Source of the DNA: Hedera helix | Lineage: Eukaryota > Streptophyta > Magnoliopsida > Apiales > Araliaceae | Direction: 5' to 3' | Assembly (NCBI GenBank): GCA_947179155.2 | Contig: OX359265.1 | Span: forward strand, 56,555,040 to 56,619,039 | DNA length: 64,000 nucleotides | Shown: one piece after another, positions 23,301 to 35,800 of the stretch | How the letters are laid out: each line of letters starts with the position of its first letter | Numbering within the stretch: the first letter of the stretch is position 1 | The notes under the pieces: model-generated | Databases searched by the model: none | Told to the model about the DNA's origin: nothing | Seen by the model: only the letters and a program-made list of their open reading frames with translations | Program-made: the position numbers and the translations under genes

Positions 23301-25963
23301 GCAGTAAACTGGGCCAGAGCTGCTAGGCGACGTCGTGAGACACCGAGTTGCCTAGGCTGCCTTAGCAGCTCTACATTAGTCAACATGCATCGTGTTATTT
23401 TCTGCATCGCCAGGATGCCTTGGCGACGCCATGACAACTATGGGCACAATATCAATATTCTTACTTAATGTTGGATGCTCAAACATATCTCACATATACT
23501 AAGTCATTTCTCGAGCAATCAACTTGTTGATTTAATTAAGAATCTTCTCTGAAATTCAGTTTTATTGCGTATATATTTTAAGAGGATTTCCAACTATAAG
23601 CATTCATATAAAACCTCCCCTGTAACATGTTTGAGTCTATTTAACGTATCATGGACCCATATCTGTTTCACAAACTGAAATGATTCGCATTCTACTTAAT
23701 TATTGGTCAGTGCATGGTTCCCAGCGGAAGTTACTTGAATGTTATCGTATGCAACTAACATTTGTCAGAAAGATTATAACATTCAAGCCAACTCACATTC
23801 ATCAGAAAGATGTAACATTCTAGTAGCTCTGACCATTTTAAAGAGATGTCTGACCATAAGATTGAAATGCAACATTTGTGAGAAAGTATCATATTCAAGT
23901 AGCTTTGACTATAAGAAAAATATCTTTGAAGAGGAGTTGTAACCACATGAAAACATGCTTCTGCACCTGAAATTGATTTAATTGGTGAACAACAAGATAG
24001 GATTTTTTCAATCGGCCAACTTCTTCTCCATGAATCAAGTTCTATAATTTGGTATTAAACTGAGCAGCAGACGGTATGTGGAGTGGCACCTAACTTTGTG
24101 GTGAGAGTATAGAGTGTCGAATGGTTCTCCTTCTCCTTTTTTGACACTGTATTTGCATTGTCTGTGATAAATTATGTAGATACACCGTCTTTGATAATCT
24201 TCCCGTTGATTGAATTATTTGGTATGTTGAGAGATTGTTCTTGAGGTGTAGGGTATTTTAATATGCATTTTTTTGTTTTGTTTTTATACGTATGTTTACA
24301 ATTAATTTACATATTGTACGTCTGTTCTTTCTAGAATTTGATTCTGACAACCAGCTGTATTGGTTCATATGTGTGAGGATGTATTCATGCATGTCTGACC
24401 CTTGATATATATCTTCTGATAAACAGCCCTGGAATCATGTTGTTGATATTCACGAAAGCTAGTGGTCATGTTCCTCTTAAGATTCTTTCAATAGAGGATG
24501 GGACTGTTCTTAAATCTTTCAATCACCTCCTTCATCGCAATAAGAAGGTGGATTTTATTGAACAGTTCAATGAAAAGCTTCTTGTCAAGCAAGAGAATGA
24601 AAATCTCCAGATTCTTGATGTAAGGAATATTTATTTATTTATTTCATATTTTATAGTATTTATACTAAGTTTGCATCTGAATGCTGGGAATTACGTTATG
24701 TAGGTTCGTAATTCTGAGCTAACCGAAGTCAGCAGAACTGAATTTATGACCCCATCAGCATTCATATTTCTATACGAGAACCAGTTATTCTTGACATTCA
24801 GAAATCGAACTGTGGCTGTTTGGAACTTCCGAGGGGAGCTTGTGACTTCATTTGAAGATCACCTTTTGTGGCATCCTGATTGCAACACTAACAACATATA
24901 TATCACAAGTGATCAGGATCTTATCATTTCTTATTGCAAAGCTGATTCTGATGACCCAATGTCAGAAGGAAATGGTAAACTACCTGAGAAATCTAAATAT
25001 ATTTACATTTCTATATTTGTCATACACCTTGTTTGTTGAACATGAGATCTAAGCATGAGAAAGACAGGTGCCAATGAATTTTTATTGGTGTAGGTGCTGC
25101 GATATTTTTTGGAAACAGTGAAAAGATTAGAATGAGCTTGATAATTTGTTTATTCATGATTCGCTCTACCTATGACCATACAACCTTTGCTGACTGGTTT
25201 GTCGAGGATTATATATATATTTTTTATTTTTTTGGGTGTGTTGTTCACGTGATAATATATATCAAGAATTCCACCTTATCTTATTGGCATATATCTGTAT
25301 TTAACTTGATAATTGAAAATATTTGTGTTAGTTGCATATACATCTGAAACATCATTTCTATTGGACGTGAATGTTTCACTTGTGGTCAATGGTGATGAAA
25401 ATATATAGCCTCTTATTTTTTTTAGCAATGTGTTTCCATCATATATATATATATCACCAACTGTTGAGGATTTGGGGTTCATATATTACTATTTACGACC
25501 AACCAGGAAATGATGCCCAATAAGATCAAGTGATCCCTTTCGGCACCCTCTACTGAGATTGATAGAAGCTATTTAGGGTCTAGTGCCTGGTGGAGCGCCC
25601 CAGTTGATTTTTTCTTTATATTATGTAAATAGTAAGTGGAAAGTTTATTTTATTCTTGTATTTATTACTTGTGACAATGTTTGCATTCTTCATGCAGCTG
25701 GTTCTATCAATATCAGCAATATTTTGACGGGGAAATGCCTTGCAAAAATAAAAGCAGCAAATAGCCTCCCGCCTGACGAATGCAATTGCAGTAGCACGTG
25801 CAGTGGAAGAAAATGCAACTCAAAAAAGCGGATCCGAGCTTCCAGGATTAGGAGCACTGTTGCAGAAGCGCTGGAAGATATCACTGCTCTCTTTTACGAT
25901 GAAGAACGTAACGAGATATATACTGGTAACAGGCTCGGCCTGGTCCACGTATGGTCTAACTGA
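20323..25963 (+). CDS. Conserved plant WD40-repeat-like (transducin superfamily) protein
   Basis: Eight exons: 20323-20520, 21823-21970, 22067-22217, 22314-22439, 22556-22636, 24427-24619, 24704-24974 and 25698-25963. All introns are GT-AG, the frame is continuous, and the product is 477 aa. The N-terminus is basic (MDGRRVTASPRPCCGRRVVA). Then come FSMSDAQERFRNIRLQ, EYDTHDPKGHCAMVLPFLKK and ETNQRICFLNVSPDEVIRSL. The end ERNEIYTGNRLGLVHVWSN looks like a WD40 blade. I recall this as a strongly conserved, single-copy-like plant protein annotated only as transducin/WD40-like, with function unknown to me. A divergent Ser/Cys/Lys-rich loop (SSTCSGRKCNSKKR) lies in the last exon. Intron 5 (1.8 kb) holds a tandem repeat. 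The gene appears intact. Confidence 0.9.
22861..23104 (+). repeat. Two-copy tandem repeat (122 bp) in intron 5 of the WD40-like gene
   Basis: CTTTCTTAAGCATTTTACCT occurs at 22861 and again at 22983. Both are followed by GAGAGAGGGAAGAACCGAA and a purine-rich run. The copies are nearly identical, so the duplication is recent relative to the surroundings. Confidence 0.8.
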
Positions 25964-26394
25964 AGGTGCTCCTGTGCTTATTTGTCTTCGGATCCTATGA
26001 TGGTCTTCCAGTTGGTAAATGTTACTGCAGTGAGAAAGGCCTTGAATTGTACCATTAAATGTTCTTTTATAAAATGAGTTCATTTGTTGTTTTTGTTTTC
26101 TGAGCTTATCACGTCTAGTTAATAGTATCCCCAGCCCTCCTCCCTTAATTAGGGTGGGTTTTTTCCGCTTCTTTGGCGGTAGGTGGGAACTAGGGAGGGT
26201 CCCTTGTGAAGTGAGATGTTAAATGAACTTTACTGTTGTAGATGTGCATTTTGTTAGTATTTTGTCTAATAACAAAAAGCTTCCTGCGTGGGCACCTTGT
26301 GCCCTTATAAAATTTAGTGCCTCGGTTGAATGTAGTTGACAGAAGGAAGCAGAGTTGAACCAGATGCTCATGAAAATGGTGGAAAGTAAGCCTG

Positions 26395-28115
26395 TCAAGT
26401 ATCAGAAGAAAGTCCCTGAACAGTCGGTGCAAAAATGATTCTGCGGAGCACAGAGGTGGATTTTATGACCACTACAAGCAAAAGAGAGATGAGAAACTTC
26501 GAGAAGTTTCTGGAAAGCAAGGAGAGAAAGAAGCGCAATTTAAGGCAATGCAGAAATCTCTTGATGAAAGAAAGGCCGGAACGGCTTCCATCAAATGTGT
26601 CATTGGTAGAAGTGATACTAAGAGTAAAGCACAAAAATCTACTAAGAATTTGTCTCTGCTGGCAAATACCAAATAGGAAACTCCAAAACCTGCTTTTGTT
26701 AAGGCAACTCGGATTGATTCTAACACGAGTGTTAAAGCTGTAAATGAAAAGAACCACCAGTGACAAAAAATGGGAAAACAAACAATAAATACTAAAGTTC
26801 AGCCTAATGGAGACCATTCATACACAGCCAAGCCTAGTTTATATAACAAGGTGATCAAGAAAAGAGGGATGGTGCCACTGGAATCAAAGCCTTGTCTGCG
26901 CAAGGGATCCGGAATCGGTACTTGTGTTGGTCCAGTCGTCAAGACAAAATTTTCTTCTCTGCCTGAGGAGAGTCTTTTGGAAACTTGAGAGATCAGATCC
27001 AAGCCGAGGAAAATGTGATGGTCACTAACACTTCTGATCTGGCAAGTAAGCAGCAGTAGAGGGATCTTGATGGATCAGAAATTCATGCCGACTTGGAACC
27101 TGAAAGTCTAGTAACTACCCCCCAGAAATGTAGACACAGATAGAGCTCTAATCTGCTTAATACCAGTGTTGGTAACAACGTTGAAAGAATGGCAAAGTCT
27201 ACACTTAGAATTGGAGCTGAAGAAGAATCAATCATCTCCCCAACGGCCTGGGTGGAGCCTGTTCCGTGTGTCGACAGATCTGACCAAATTGCAACTACAG
27301 CCAATGTTGCAGCAGTGGGAATCGCAAGTCCACGTGTTCGCCACTCTCTGTCACAAATGCTGCTCGAGGAGAACAGTGAACCTGATATCAGTGAATGGGG
27401 AAACGCCGAAAATCCCCCAGCCATGGTCTACCAGAAAGATGCACCCAAAGGATTGAAGAGACTCTTGAAGTTTGCTCGAAAATTTAAGTTGGATGCACAT
27501 TTAAGCGGTTGGTAGAGTCCATCTGCCTTTTCTGAGGGAGAGGATGAAGCCGAGGAATCTAAAGCTAGTAAGAAAAATGCTGACAATCTACTGAGGAAAG
27601 GCTGCCCGAAATGGAAAGAACTATGGGCCGCAAAAGAAGACATCATGTGAAGCTTATGAGAAAAATTCAGGAACTTTGAGAAGATCTCTGGTTTTCTAGA
27701 TCTTTCGCAATCTCATGCCTTGTTCTACATGCTGTTTATAATCATCAAATTTCAATTCCCTTCTTATCATTTTATAAAATATAATTTCCTGGAATTGTTA
27801 TCATATCAAAAGAGTGGTTAATTAATCATTACAGTAGGCAGTAAATAATTAATTTATTTAATTTTCCATTTTTGCCAGTAATGTTTTAGCTTTATTGAGC
27901 ACCTCTCTTTTATGCATTGGAAATTGTGCATCTATGTGCATGCTTTACTTTTGAGACAATTTCCTAGTCATATTAATATTGGATATATGCATGCAGCTCA
28001 ATCTAATGCAAGCAAGGTCACTGGTCAGAGTGTTCGAAAAAGGGAGGAAGGCACATCTCAACTTCAGTGGCTACTTCAAAAGGGCTACAAACCGAACGAC
28101 GTGAAGGTTCGATAA
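26395..28115 (+). pseudogene. Decayed C-terminal part of a CIP7-type (COP1-interacting protein-related) gene
   Basis: Segments in shifting frames match what I recall of CIP7-related proteins. From 26458: FYDHYKQKRDEKLRE, EKEAQFKAMQKSLDERK. From about 27327: SPRVRHSLSQMLLEENSEPD, EWGNAENPPAMVYQKDAPKG, LKRLLKFARK and SPSAFSEGEDEAEESK. The last (27520 onward) follows an in-frame TAG in GW*SPS. Another stop is the TAG after LLANTK (about 26674), and there are several frameshifts. A final exon remnant at about 27998-28110 (SNASKVTGQS, then HISTSVATSKAT after a frameshift) follows an acceptor-like ATGCATGCAG, so an intron was kept. The copy is therefore a duplicated, not a processed, fragment. It begins about 430 bases after the WD40-like gene's stop. 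Confidence 0.8.
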
Positions 28116-29841
28116 GGTTAGGATAATTTATGAGTATAAAGATTTAATTATACTTTTGATTTGGTCGTTATACCAATGAAATTTGTTCAAGGTGCTCTTT
28201 CTCGACATTCCTCATCCAACCTTGAAGATCAAAGGCAAGTTGAATTCTATTAAAATTAAGAGTCATTAAAATAAATAATTAAATAAAACATAATCTTCCT
28301 TATAAAACACATATTACATAACCAAGGAAGTAATAGAACGGCGTTCCGGAAGAATAGGCTGAATTTTGTTTTCAATCGCAGGTAAGTTGCGTATGTATAT
28401 GCATATATGTCTTTTCTATAATTAGAAGCTATTTCCCTGAGTGGGTGAATTGAATTTAATTACAAAGTGCTATAACACGGTATGCGATCATGAAATTATA
28501 TAAAGAGTTTTCAAACTGCACTTCAGGTTATATGTCATAACACTGCACTTCAGGTTATATATTTCATATAGGTAGTACCTGTTGGATTTTTTACTATAAA
28601 ATTTTTATTTATTTAATGTTTATTAATGTTGGACATTTAAGATTAATAAAAGTACATCATTTATTATTCATTAAATAATCATTTATTATGTTTAATATAA
28701 ATTTCCAAATCTATATATATTATGATTTATGTGTATAAATAAATATTATACACAGAATATATAAATCATATATAATATATATAAATAAATATATAATAAT
28801 TTATAACCTATGATAATTTGGAGATATTATTATGTAAGTTATAGTACTTTAATATAGATGATTTGTCTTGATCATGAAAGTTGGACTTCTAATTAAAGTA
28901 TTAATGCATCAACGGTGTGCATTAAACGGATCATGTGATAATATTTTATTTATAAAATATTTTCACATAAATACTAATTTGTTAATGTTTCTTAATTTTA
29001 AAATAATAATGAACTTAATATTGTTAAATATATTAATTTAATATTCCAACGAGTGAAATTACATTGTGTTAATTAATACCTGAGAATGTTAATTAATATT
29101 ATTATTATCAAAACATCTATAAGATTTTTTATAAGATAATTTATTATTGATCATAGAATCCTGACCAACTCTTTTAATATTTATTATTAAAAGGATTAAT
29201 TTAATTGTTAAATCAATTTATGATCAAATGAAGATAAATTATGAATTATGAAATTAGTTTAAATATATTGAGATTATATTTAATTCTGAAATATTTATGT
29301 ACATCTATAGAAGAAATATTTGAAGTTAATTAGTAAATAGTTTATTTTATTTAATTCCTTGAGTGAAGTGCAATTACAATTATTTAGTGGCATTAATTGT
29401 AATTAATATTTATTTAATATATTATTATTAAATAATAATATATGAATAAGTATTGGAGTCAGAATAAGAATCCCCTAGGATCCCCATTCTAGCCTAATAT
29501 GAATTAGTTTCATTAGAGAGATAATGATCAATAAGGAGATAAATATATCATCTATCATATATCTAGAAAAGGTTATTATTTCAAATCAAAGAAAAAACAA
29601 GATAGCGTATACTCTCTCCCTTCTTCTAAGAAAACACGTAAGATATTTTTCCAGAATGGTGCTTTAGAGACTACACTTTAGATTCAGCATAAGGTCATTG
29701 AAAGAAATATCTTAAGAATACTCAAAGATTCAAATGTGATAATTCAACCAAGCACTAGGTAACAAAATTTATTATTAAAAGGATTGATTTAATTTTTACT
29801 GCTGGCTTGATCAGAATCCAGAAATGACAAAATGGTTTCCC
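28116..29841. other. Spacer, including a possible solo LTR (about 28580-29764)
   Basis: No gene recognised. The block starts at TGTTGGATTTTTTACTATAA (28580), a Copia-like LTR beginning. It ends possibly at CACTAGGTAACA (about 29764), but the flanks do not show a matching 5-bp duplication. A stretch TTATTATTAAAAGGATT occurs at about 29182 and again at about 29767. The 3' UTR of the minus-strand SET gene must reach below 29842 by an unknown length. Confidence 0.3.
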
Positions 29842-32800
29842 TTACTCAATAAGCTTGAAGGCTTCTCTCTTATGGCATTCCAGATGTGGGAATATGATAT
29901 TGGTATGTGACCCATAATACCGGGAAAATATTGCATCCATACGATTTATGCTGTCAATAGCAGCAGCTTCATCCAATGCTAGCTGAATGGAAGTAAGTTT
30001 TACCATTTCATTTCCGATGACAATGTGGTTGAGATCATAAAGCTTTTCAAGGATCTGGCAATGCAATAAAACCACAATTCAAAATGTGAGCTATATATGA
30101 AAAGCACTCAAGCTAAAATGAAAGCACAATTTTTTTTTATTAGAAAAGGGTTTTGTTTATTAGTTCCCCCCCTCCCCCCAAAGTAGAAAGATAGATGCAT
30201 CAAATGAAATCTAACATTGCAGAGGCAGCATAATACTGGCCTTGTTTTTATACATGTTACCAGGGTGCAATAGATGAGAAAAATTGCACCCGTCTAGTCA
30301 AATGAAAAGCCACATACATAATATTTCCAATAAGCAAGCATGCAGCAGGATGGCATGAACTTAAAATTGACCCAACCCCAAGAACATTTCTTCTAAATTT
30401 TCTTATACCAAGTTTTCAGCTCTCACCATTGAATTTTGATATTTAAATTATTAAACAATCCAGCAAAAATCATCTAGGGTAATATCACTATGTCAGGCAA
30501 AAGTTTCTAACTCTCATAGTTGTTAAAATAGTGATTGTTATCAATTTTTTACAGTTATTTTCTCAAGTAAACCGTTAAGGGGGCAGAACAAATGTACCCA
30601 TGGAGCATGTGAAAGGACAAGAGATGACAGGAAAAACTTTCTGCCCCCCCCAAAACCAAAACCGTGAGTACACAAGGAAGAATCAAAATCTATTAGTATA
30701 CGCTCACACCAAAATGTGCCCAGAAAAACTACATCAACTAGCGCAAACTCCCCTAAATAAATCAACAAAAGACATCTCTGAACCAGGAAAACCTCTTGCA
30801 TCCAAAAAACCAAACAGTCACGAGAAAAAGAACGGAGGAATAATTGTGATATCTCTTCGCCCTCAAATGATCTCTGATTTCCTCTGTAAAATGGTGATGT
30901 TTGTTCAGAAAAGGTTTAAATGGAACTGTTATGAACAAGTATCGTCTTGTGAGATTCATAAAATATAAAAATTGATGGCTATATTCACCAATGAATTTTT
31001 TAATTTTTTTTAAATAACCAAATTGCAAATATGAGCAACATTATTCGGAAAATCTTGTATTCTTCCCAGCTGAACCCATCCTTTATCAGTCTTCTTGTTT
31101 ATTAATGAGCATCATCGCTGTGTTCAAACGGCTCGACAGCTCGTTTATAAATAAAAGATCCTCAACTGAGTATGGCACGAGCTCAAACTAACTTGCAATG
31201 ATCACGAGCTTTGCTTAATAAAATTGAGAAAATCATAATTGACCGAAAGATCAAGAATGGTGAGATCTGATGCTTTCAAAATTTGAATGGCTAGCGGACG
31301 TCATGTCTATTAGCTACAGGATACTGCGATACAGCCAGCTACACAAGTGCCAACTCCCCAAGTGTTCGTAGTTTGGATAGTTGCGCAAATATGAAATGCC
31401 AACTATTATGATTGAATGAAAGATTTACCTTGATGGATGCCTTGCAATGGTCCTTTGCAGGTTGTAATTCTCCAGCCAAACATAAGGCCTGTGCAAGATC
31501 ATCCTCCAGCTGAAAAAAGCAGCGAAAAAAGATTTCAATTGCAGATTTTTTAGTTATTCTCCCTGCAAAAATTCTCAAGTATGACCCAGCTGGCATAGTG
31601 AAACAAAGAATAACTGTTCATGCAGTCTTTTTGCGCTTACTAACACTAACAATATCATCAATTGATGGAAATGTTAATCAACTTGATCCTTAATACTGCG
31701 AAACAAATTAACCAAAAGGTGGCTCGAACTCACCTCTGCAATTTTCTTATTGTATGCATGCAATGTTGATCTTAAAAGATCAAGAGACCTAAAAGCATAT
31801 GAAAGTGTATCGGTTGAAACCTCATTGGAAACTATTGCATCCTTCAACCTGCAAAGTGACACATGCCAATACCATATATTATTTAGGGACAGCCTAAATA
31901 TGTGTGCGCGAAAAGTTGGAACCAGGATCATTTCCAGGGGTAAAAGTTACAAGTTTCTTTAACAATCGAGGGCTAAAAAGAATTGCATAGAATACTAATT
32001 TAAAAATAAATAAGAATAATAATGCATGTCTGTAAAATACTTGAGCGCGTGTGTATAAATAATCCATAACAACTATTTGCTATAGATCAAAATTGGGCAA
32101 ATAGCATCTTTACTGGGAACTAATAGATGTGATTAAAAATTAGAACCCATCATCTGCTACTTAATCCCGTCATCATCCGCTAGCAGATTTACCAACCTCT
32201 ACTAATACTAGCGGATGACCAGACGTAATCCCGCCCGTCATCCACTACTATTAGTAACGGTGACGGGTTCTAATTTTTAATATCACTCGTTGATCCCTAT
32301 AATGGATGGCATAAATGCGAATTGCCCTATTTTGATTCATAGCAAATACTAGTTATGGATCATTACCCATATACCCATATATATATATATATATATATGC
32401 ACTTGCGATTGTATCAGAGTAAAATCACTGGGCTCAAACTTAGTGCGATGAGACTAACTAGAGCTGAATCCTTATCTAAATGTGCATCCATACTGATACC
32501 TCATGTCCATTGTAGGACGAAACCTTGTTTAATCGTCTTCTTAAATGAGGAAAAATATACAGGTGGAAACTATGCAATCCTGAAGCTCAAAATGAATTAA
32601 GGTAACCATATACCTTCTGATATTTATTCCGGCTTTGTTGAGTACCCTAGCCGAAGTTTCAAGGTCAAAGGAAGAACCACAAGTGAGACAATATCCAGGT
32701 TCAAATTGATGAATGCAATCAGTTTGTTCAAACAAATGTCGAGCCACTTTACTGATGTCTTCATTTTGGAGCTTTATAACCTTCAAAGTCCCGACAAAGT

Positions 32801-35800
32801 CAGAAATAGGAATGAGGATAAGATAACACAATTCAAAAAGAACGACTGTAAGACCATATTATGTGCTGTACTGTGTTACACTTATATATAGAGAATTTGA
32901 TGCACTAAAAATCACTATGATATGCCAAATTTGTGACTAATTTCAACATCTTTCTCATGGTTCATCTCTGCATATTAGAAGTTTTATTTTTGGAAAAAAT
33001 AAGCCTGTTTGCTTTGCAGATTCAGGATCAGAAAACTTATTCGACAAATCTTAGTTACGTATCTATTGCAGTCACTCCCTATGGTTTTTAGCTAGAAAAT
33101 AACATGCAATTAACCCTTTTTTAGTACCCTGTATCAATTATACTTCTCATAAAAATCATCATGAGGTCAGGAAAGTAGACTACCTGCATATGAGGTTCCA
33201 AACTGCCAATTGTGTGGATAGATATATCTAGTAAGGGGTTGACTTTCTGGTTCTCATACATGACAACACATCTATCGAGGACTACACCAAAACAATTCGG
33301 TTTAACACACCGAAAAGCATTTAGAACAAGATCAGATAGATTAACTTCAGAACAGCTACTGCACCGACATGTAAATGAGTAATGATCTGCCAGAAACTGT
33401 TGGCGGTCCTTGCAGTCCCACTGGCCAACCTGCAAAACAAAATTTATACTGACCAATGGAAAAGATTGTGTGCCGCTTTAATGTTTCACATTGTCAAATT
33501 ATGCACAGGTACATGCATCAAAATCAAAATAGCATTAAAAAAAGAACAGAACAAACTAAAATTTCAACAGTAGTACTTGACTAAAAAAAACTAAGGATAA
33601 AAGAAACATTCACCATCCAGCTATATCTAGAACCCATGTTCTTTTCAGATCATTCCAATCACGCTAAAGAAATGGTATACTGTAAAATATCCCTACTAAA
33701 TTACACAAAGAGAGAACCGCCATTAGTAATCAAGAGTTAAAAGTACCTGGGGACCGTAAGATAGCTCCATTGGGGACCCTGCTGCTACAAATTCGGTTGA
33801 TCGTAAATAGAGAGTACGTGAAAGAAAATATGCATGGATGTTTGGCCGGCAGGAATGGTTAAATAAACTACCAGCTGAATAAATAGCTTGACCCACTTTA
33901 ACCTGTAGGACATCAACAATAAAACAGCAAGATTAGGGGGGGGGGGGGGGATTCTGTTTCCACTGATCCTAAATGTATAGAAACTATAAAGAGTAATATA
34001 TTTTTGTACAGTATTTAATATCCTTTTGTTCCCAAAGTCCAACTATAACATGGTCTTTCAGCCACTACCTTATATGCAGTATGCACTAGGGGCCTGGGCA
34101 TGTATGTGTAATTTATATTATATTTAATAATTAAAATATTAGCTTGAGGATAAATAGAAATATTATTAACTCGGAGGGTAAATATGAAGAGCATTAAACT
34201 TGGGGGGATAAGAATGAAAGAAATGTGTTTGGTGAGGCCTCTTGCTTGCTGAAGCCAGTTGCACCAGCGGCTTTATAGTACAGATTATATGCATTCTTGC
34301 AAGGAAACATTTATACTGTTTTAAATGTATTATTTTATTTAGTACATAACCATGTGAGTCCGGCCGCTCATAGCTTAGAAATCCAGCTAAGGCAACAGCC
34401 TACCCACTCTCTTCCTTCAGAAGACCAGGGAATTTAAAGCATGTTTGGGATTGCTTAAAAAATGTGATTACTGATTCTGATTAGTACTTTTTCTTATAAT
34501 CAATTTTAAAAAAGTAGTTTGGGTTTGGTAAATAAAAAACACTTAAACTAATAAAAAGTGAAAAGAGTTTAGTGCAAAAAAAATCCTAATCATTTATTTC
34601 AAGTGTAAATTATTAAATAAGAATGTTTTGAGAAGTAAAGATGGGTAATAGATGGAATTTCTAAAATAAATAGAGATATATTAGTAATATACTTGGTCAA
34701 ACCTAATTATTAGAATTAGCAAATAATCAGAAGCTCCAAAATAGAGAGAGAGTTTATGATTATTTCTATAAAAAGTGATTATAAACCGTTATAAAATTAA
34801 GTTAGCAAATACTTTTTACTTCTTAAAATCAATTATAAGCAAATTTGACTGCTTATAAGCGATTCCAAACACCCTCTTAGCCTGAAAAAGGTGTAGGGGA
34901 ATGCAGGTGATGTAGGACAAAAAATTGAAAGATATAAAATAATAAAAAGGATAGATTCTTGCCTATTCTTGCAGAGAAATCGGTCACCCTGCATAGACCT
35001 CGCACGATCACAAAAAAATGGGAGATAATACAACTCACTCAAATTTCAATAATCAATAGTCTATATATTAATCAAACTTCTTGAGGGATTACGTAGGTAT
35101 ATAAAGAGAACTAAACTTGGGCACCAAGAGAAACAAAGAGAATATACCCTAAAGAATTAATTAAAACTACTAAATTACCTTAAATCCCCAAATATTAAAT
35201 AAAAAACCTAAATACACCAATTTCTACCTTTAAGAATAATATATAATAAATATCTGAATATCAGACTATTGTCATCCTCAATTGGGAGACTTTGGGGGTT
35301 CATATTTATCTTTAGTTGACCAAATCTTGGCAGGAGATTGTCTTGATCCTAATTTAAAGGGATTGTGCCAAAGTTATATCAAGCCTCTCTCACTTGTTTA
35401 GGTAAGGTTTGTGCATATAGTACTCCTCAAGATCCATACAAGTCGAAAACAAATAAGATAACCATCATAACGAAGAGTAGTTATTACTTCCTGGGCTTGT
35501 GTGTTTACTTTAAAGCTTTACTACCATGAAAAAATGTGCATTTCCTCGCACATCTATAGCATCAATTCCAACAAAAAATGTGATTGTTCGTACATTGTTG
35601 GCATGCATAGTACAAAGTATAATTACGAGCTACAAAAAATAAACAAAGTACAATATTAGACAATGTTAGTCACATAGTATAATACTTAAACGAGCAAGAA
35701 CTTACTAGGAAATAGAATTTTTACTTCCTTTCAATCTTCTCTAGTTCTTACATGCACAATGAGGTGTGTTAGAGTGTACGTGTTTGCCCGTGTGTGGAGA

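Noticed and set aside
28580..29764. Solo Copia LTR
   Set aside because: The start TGTTGGA is LTR-like, but the end is ambiguous and the flanks do not match. Kept only as a possibility in the spacer entry.
30541..30813. 90-codon minus-strand frame with hydrophobic and Gly-rich parts
   Set aside because: It lies in the last intron of the SET gene, has no exon-like boundaries that fit the gene, and shows no domain I can name.
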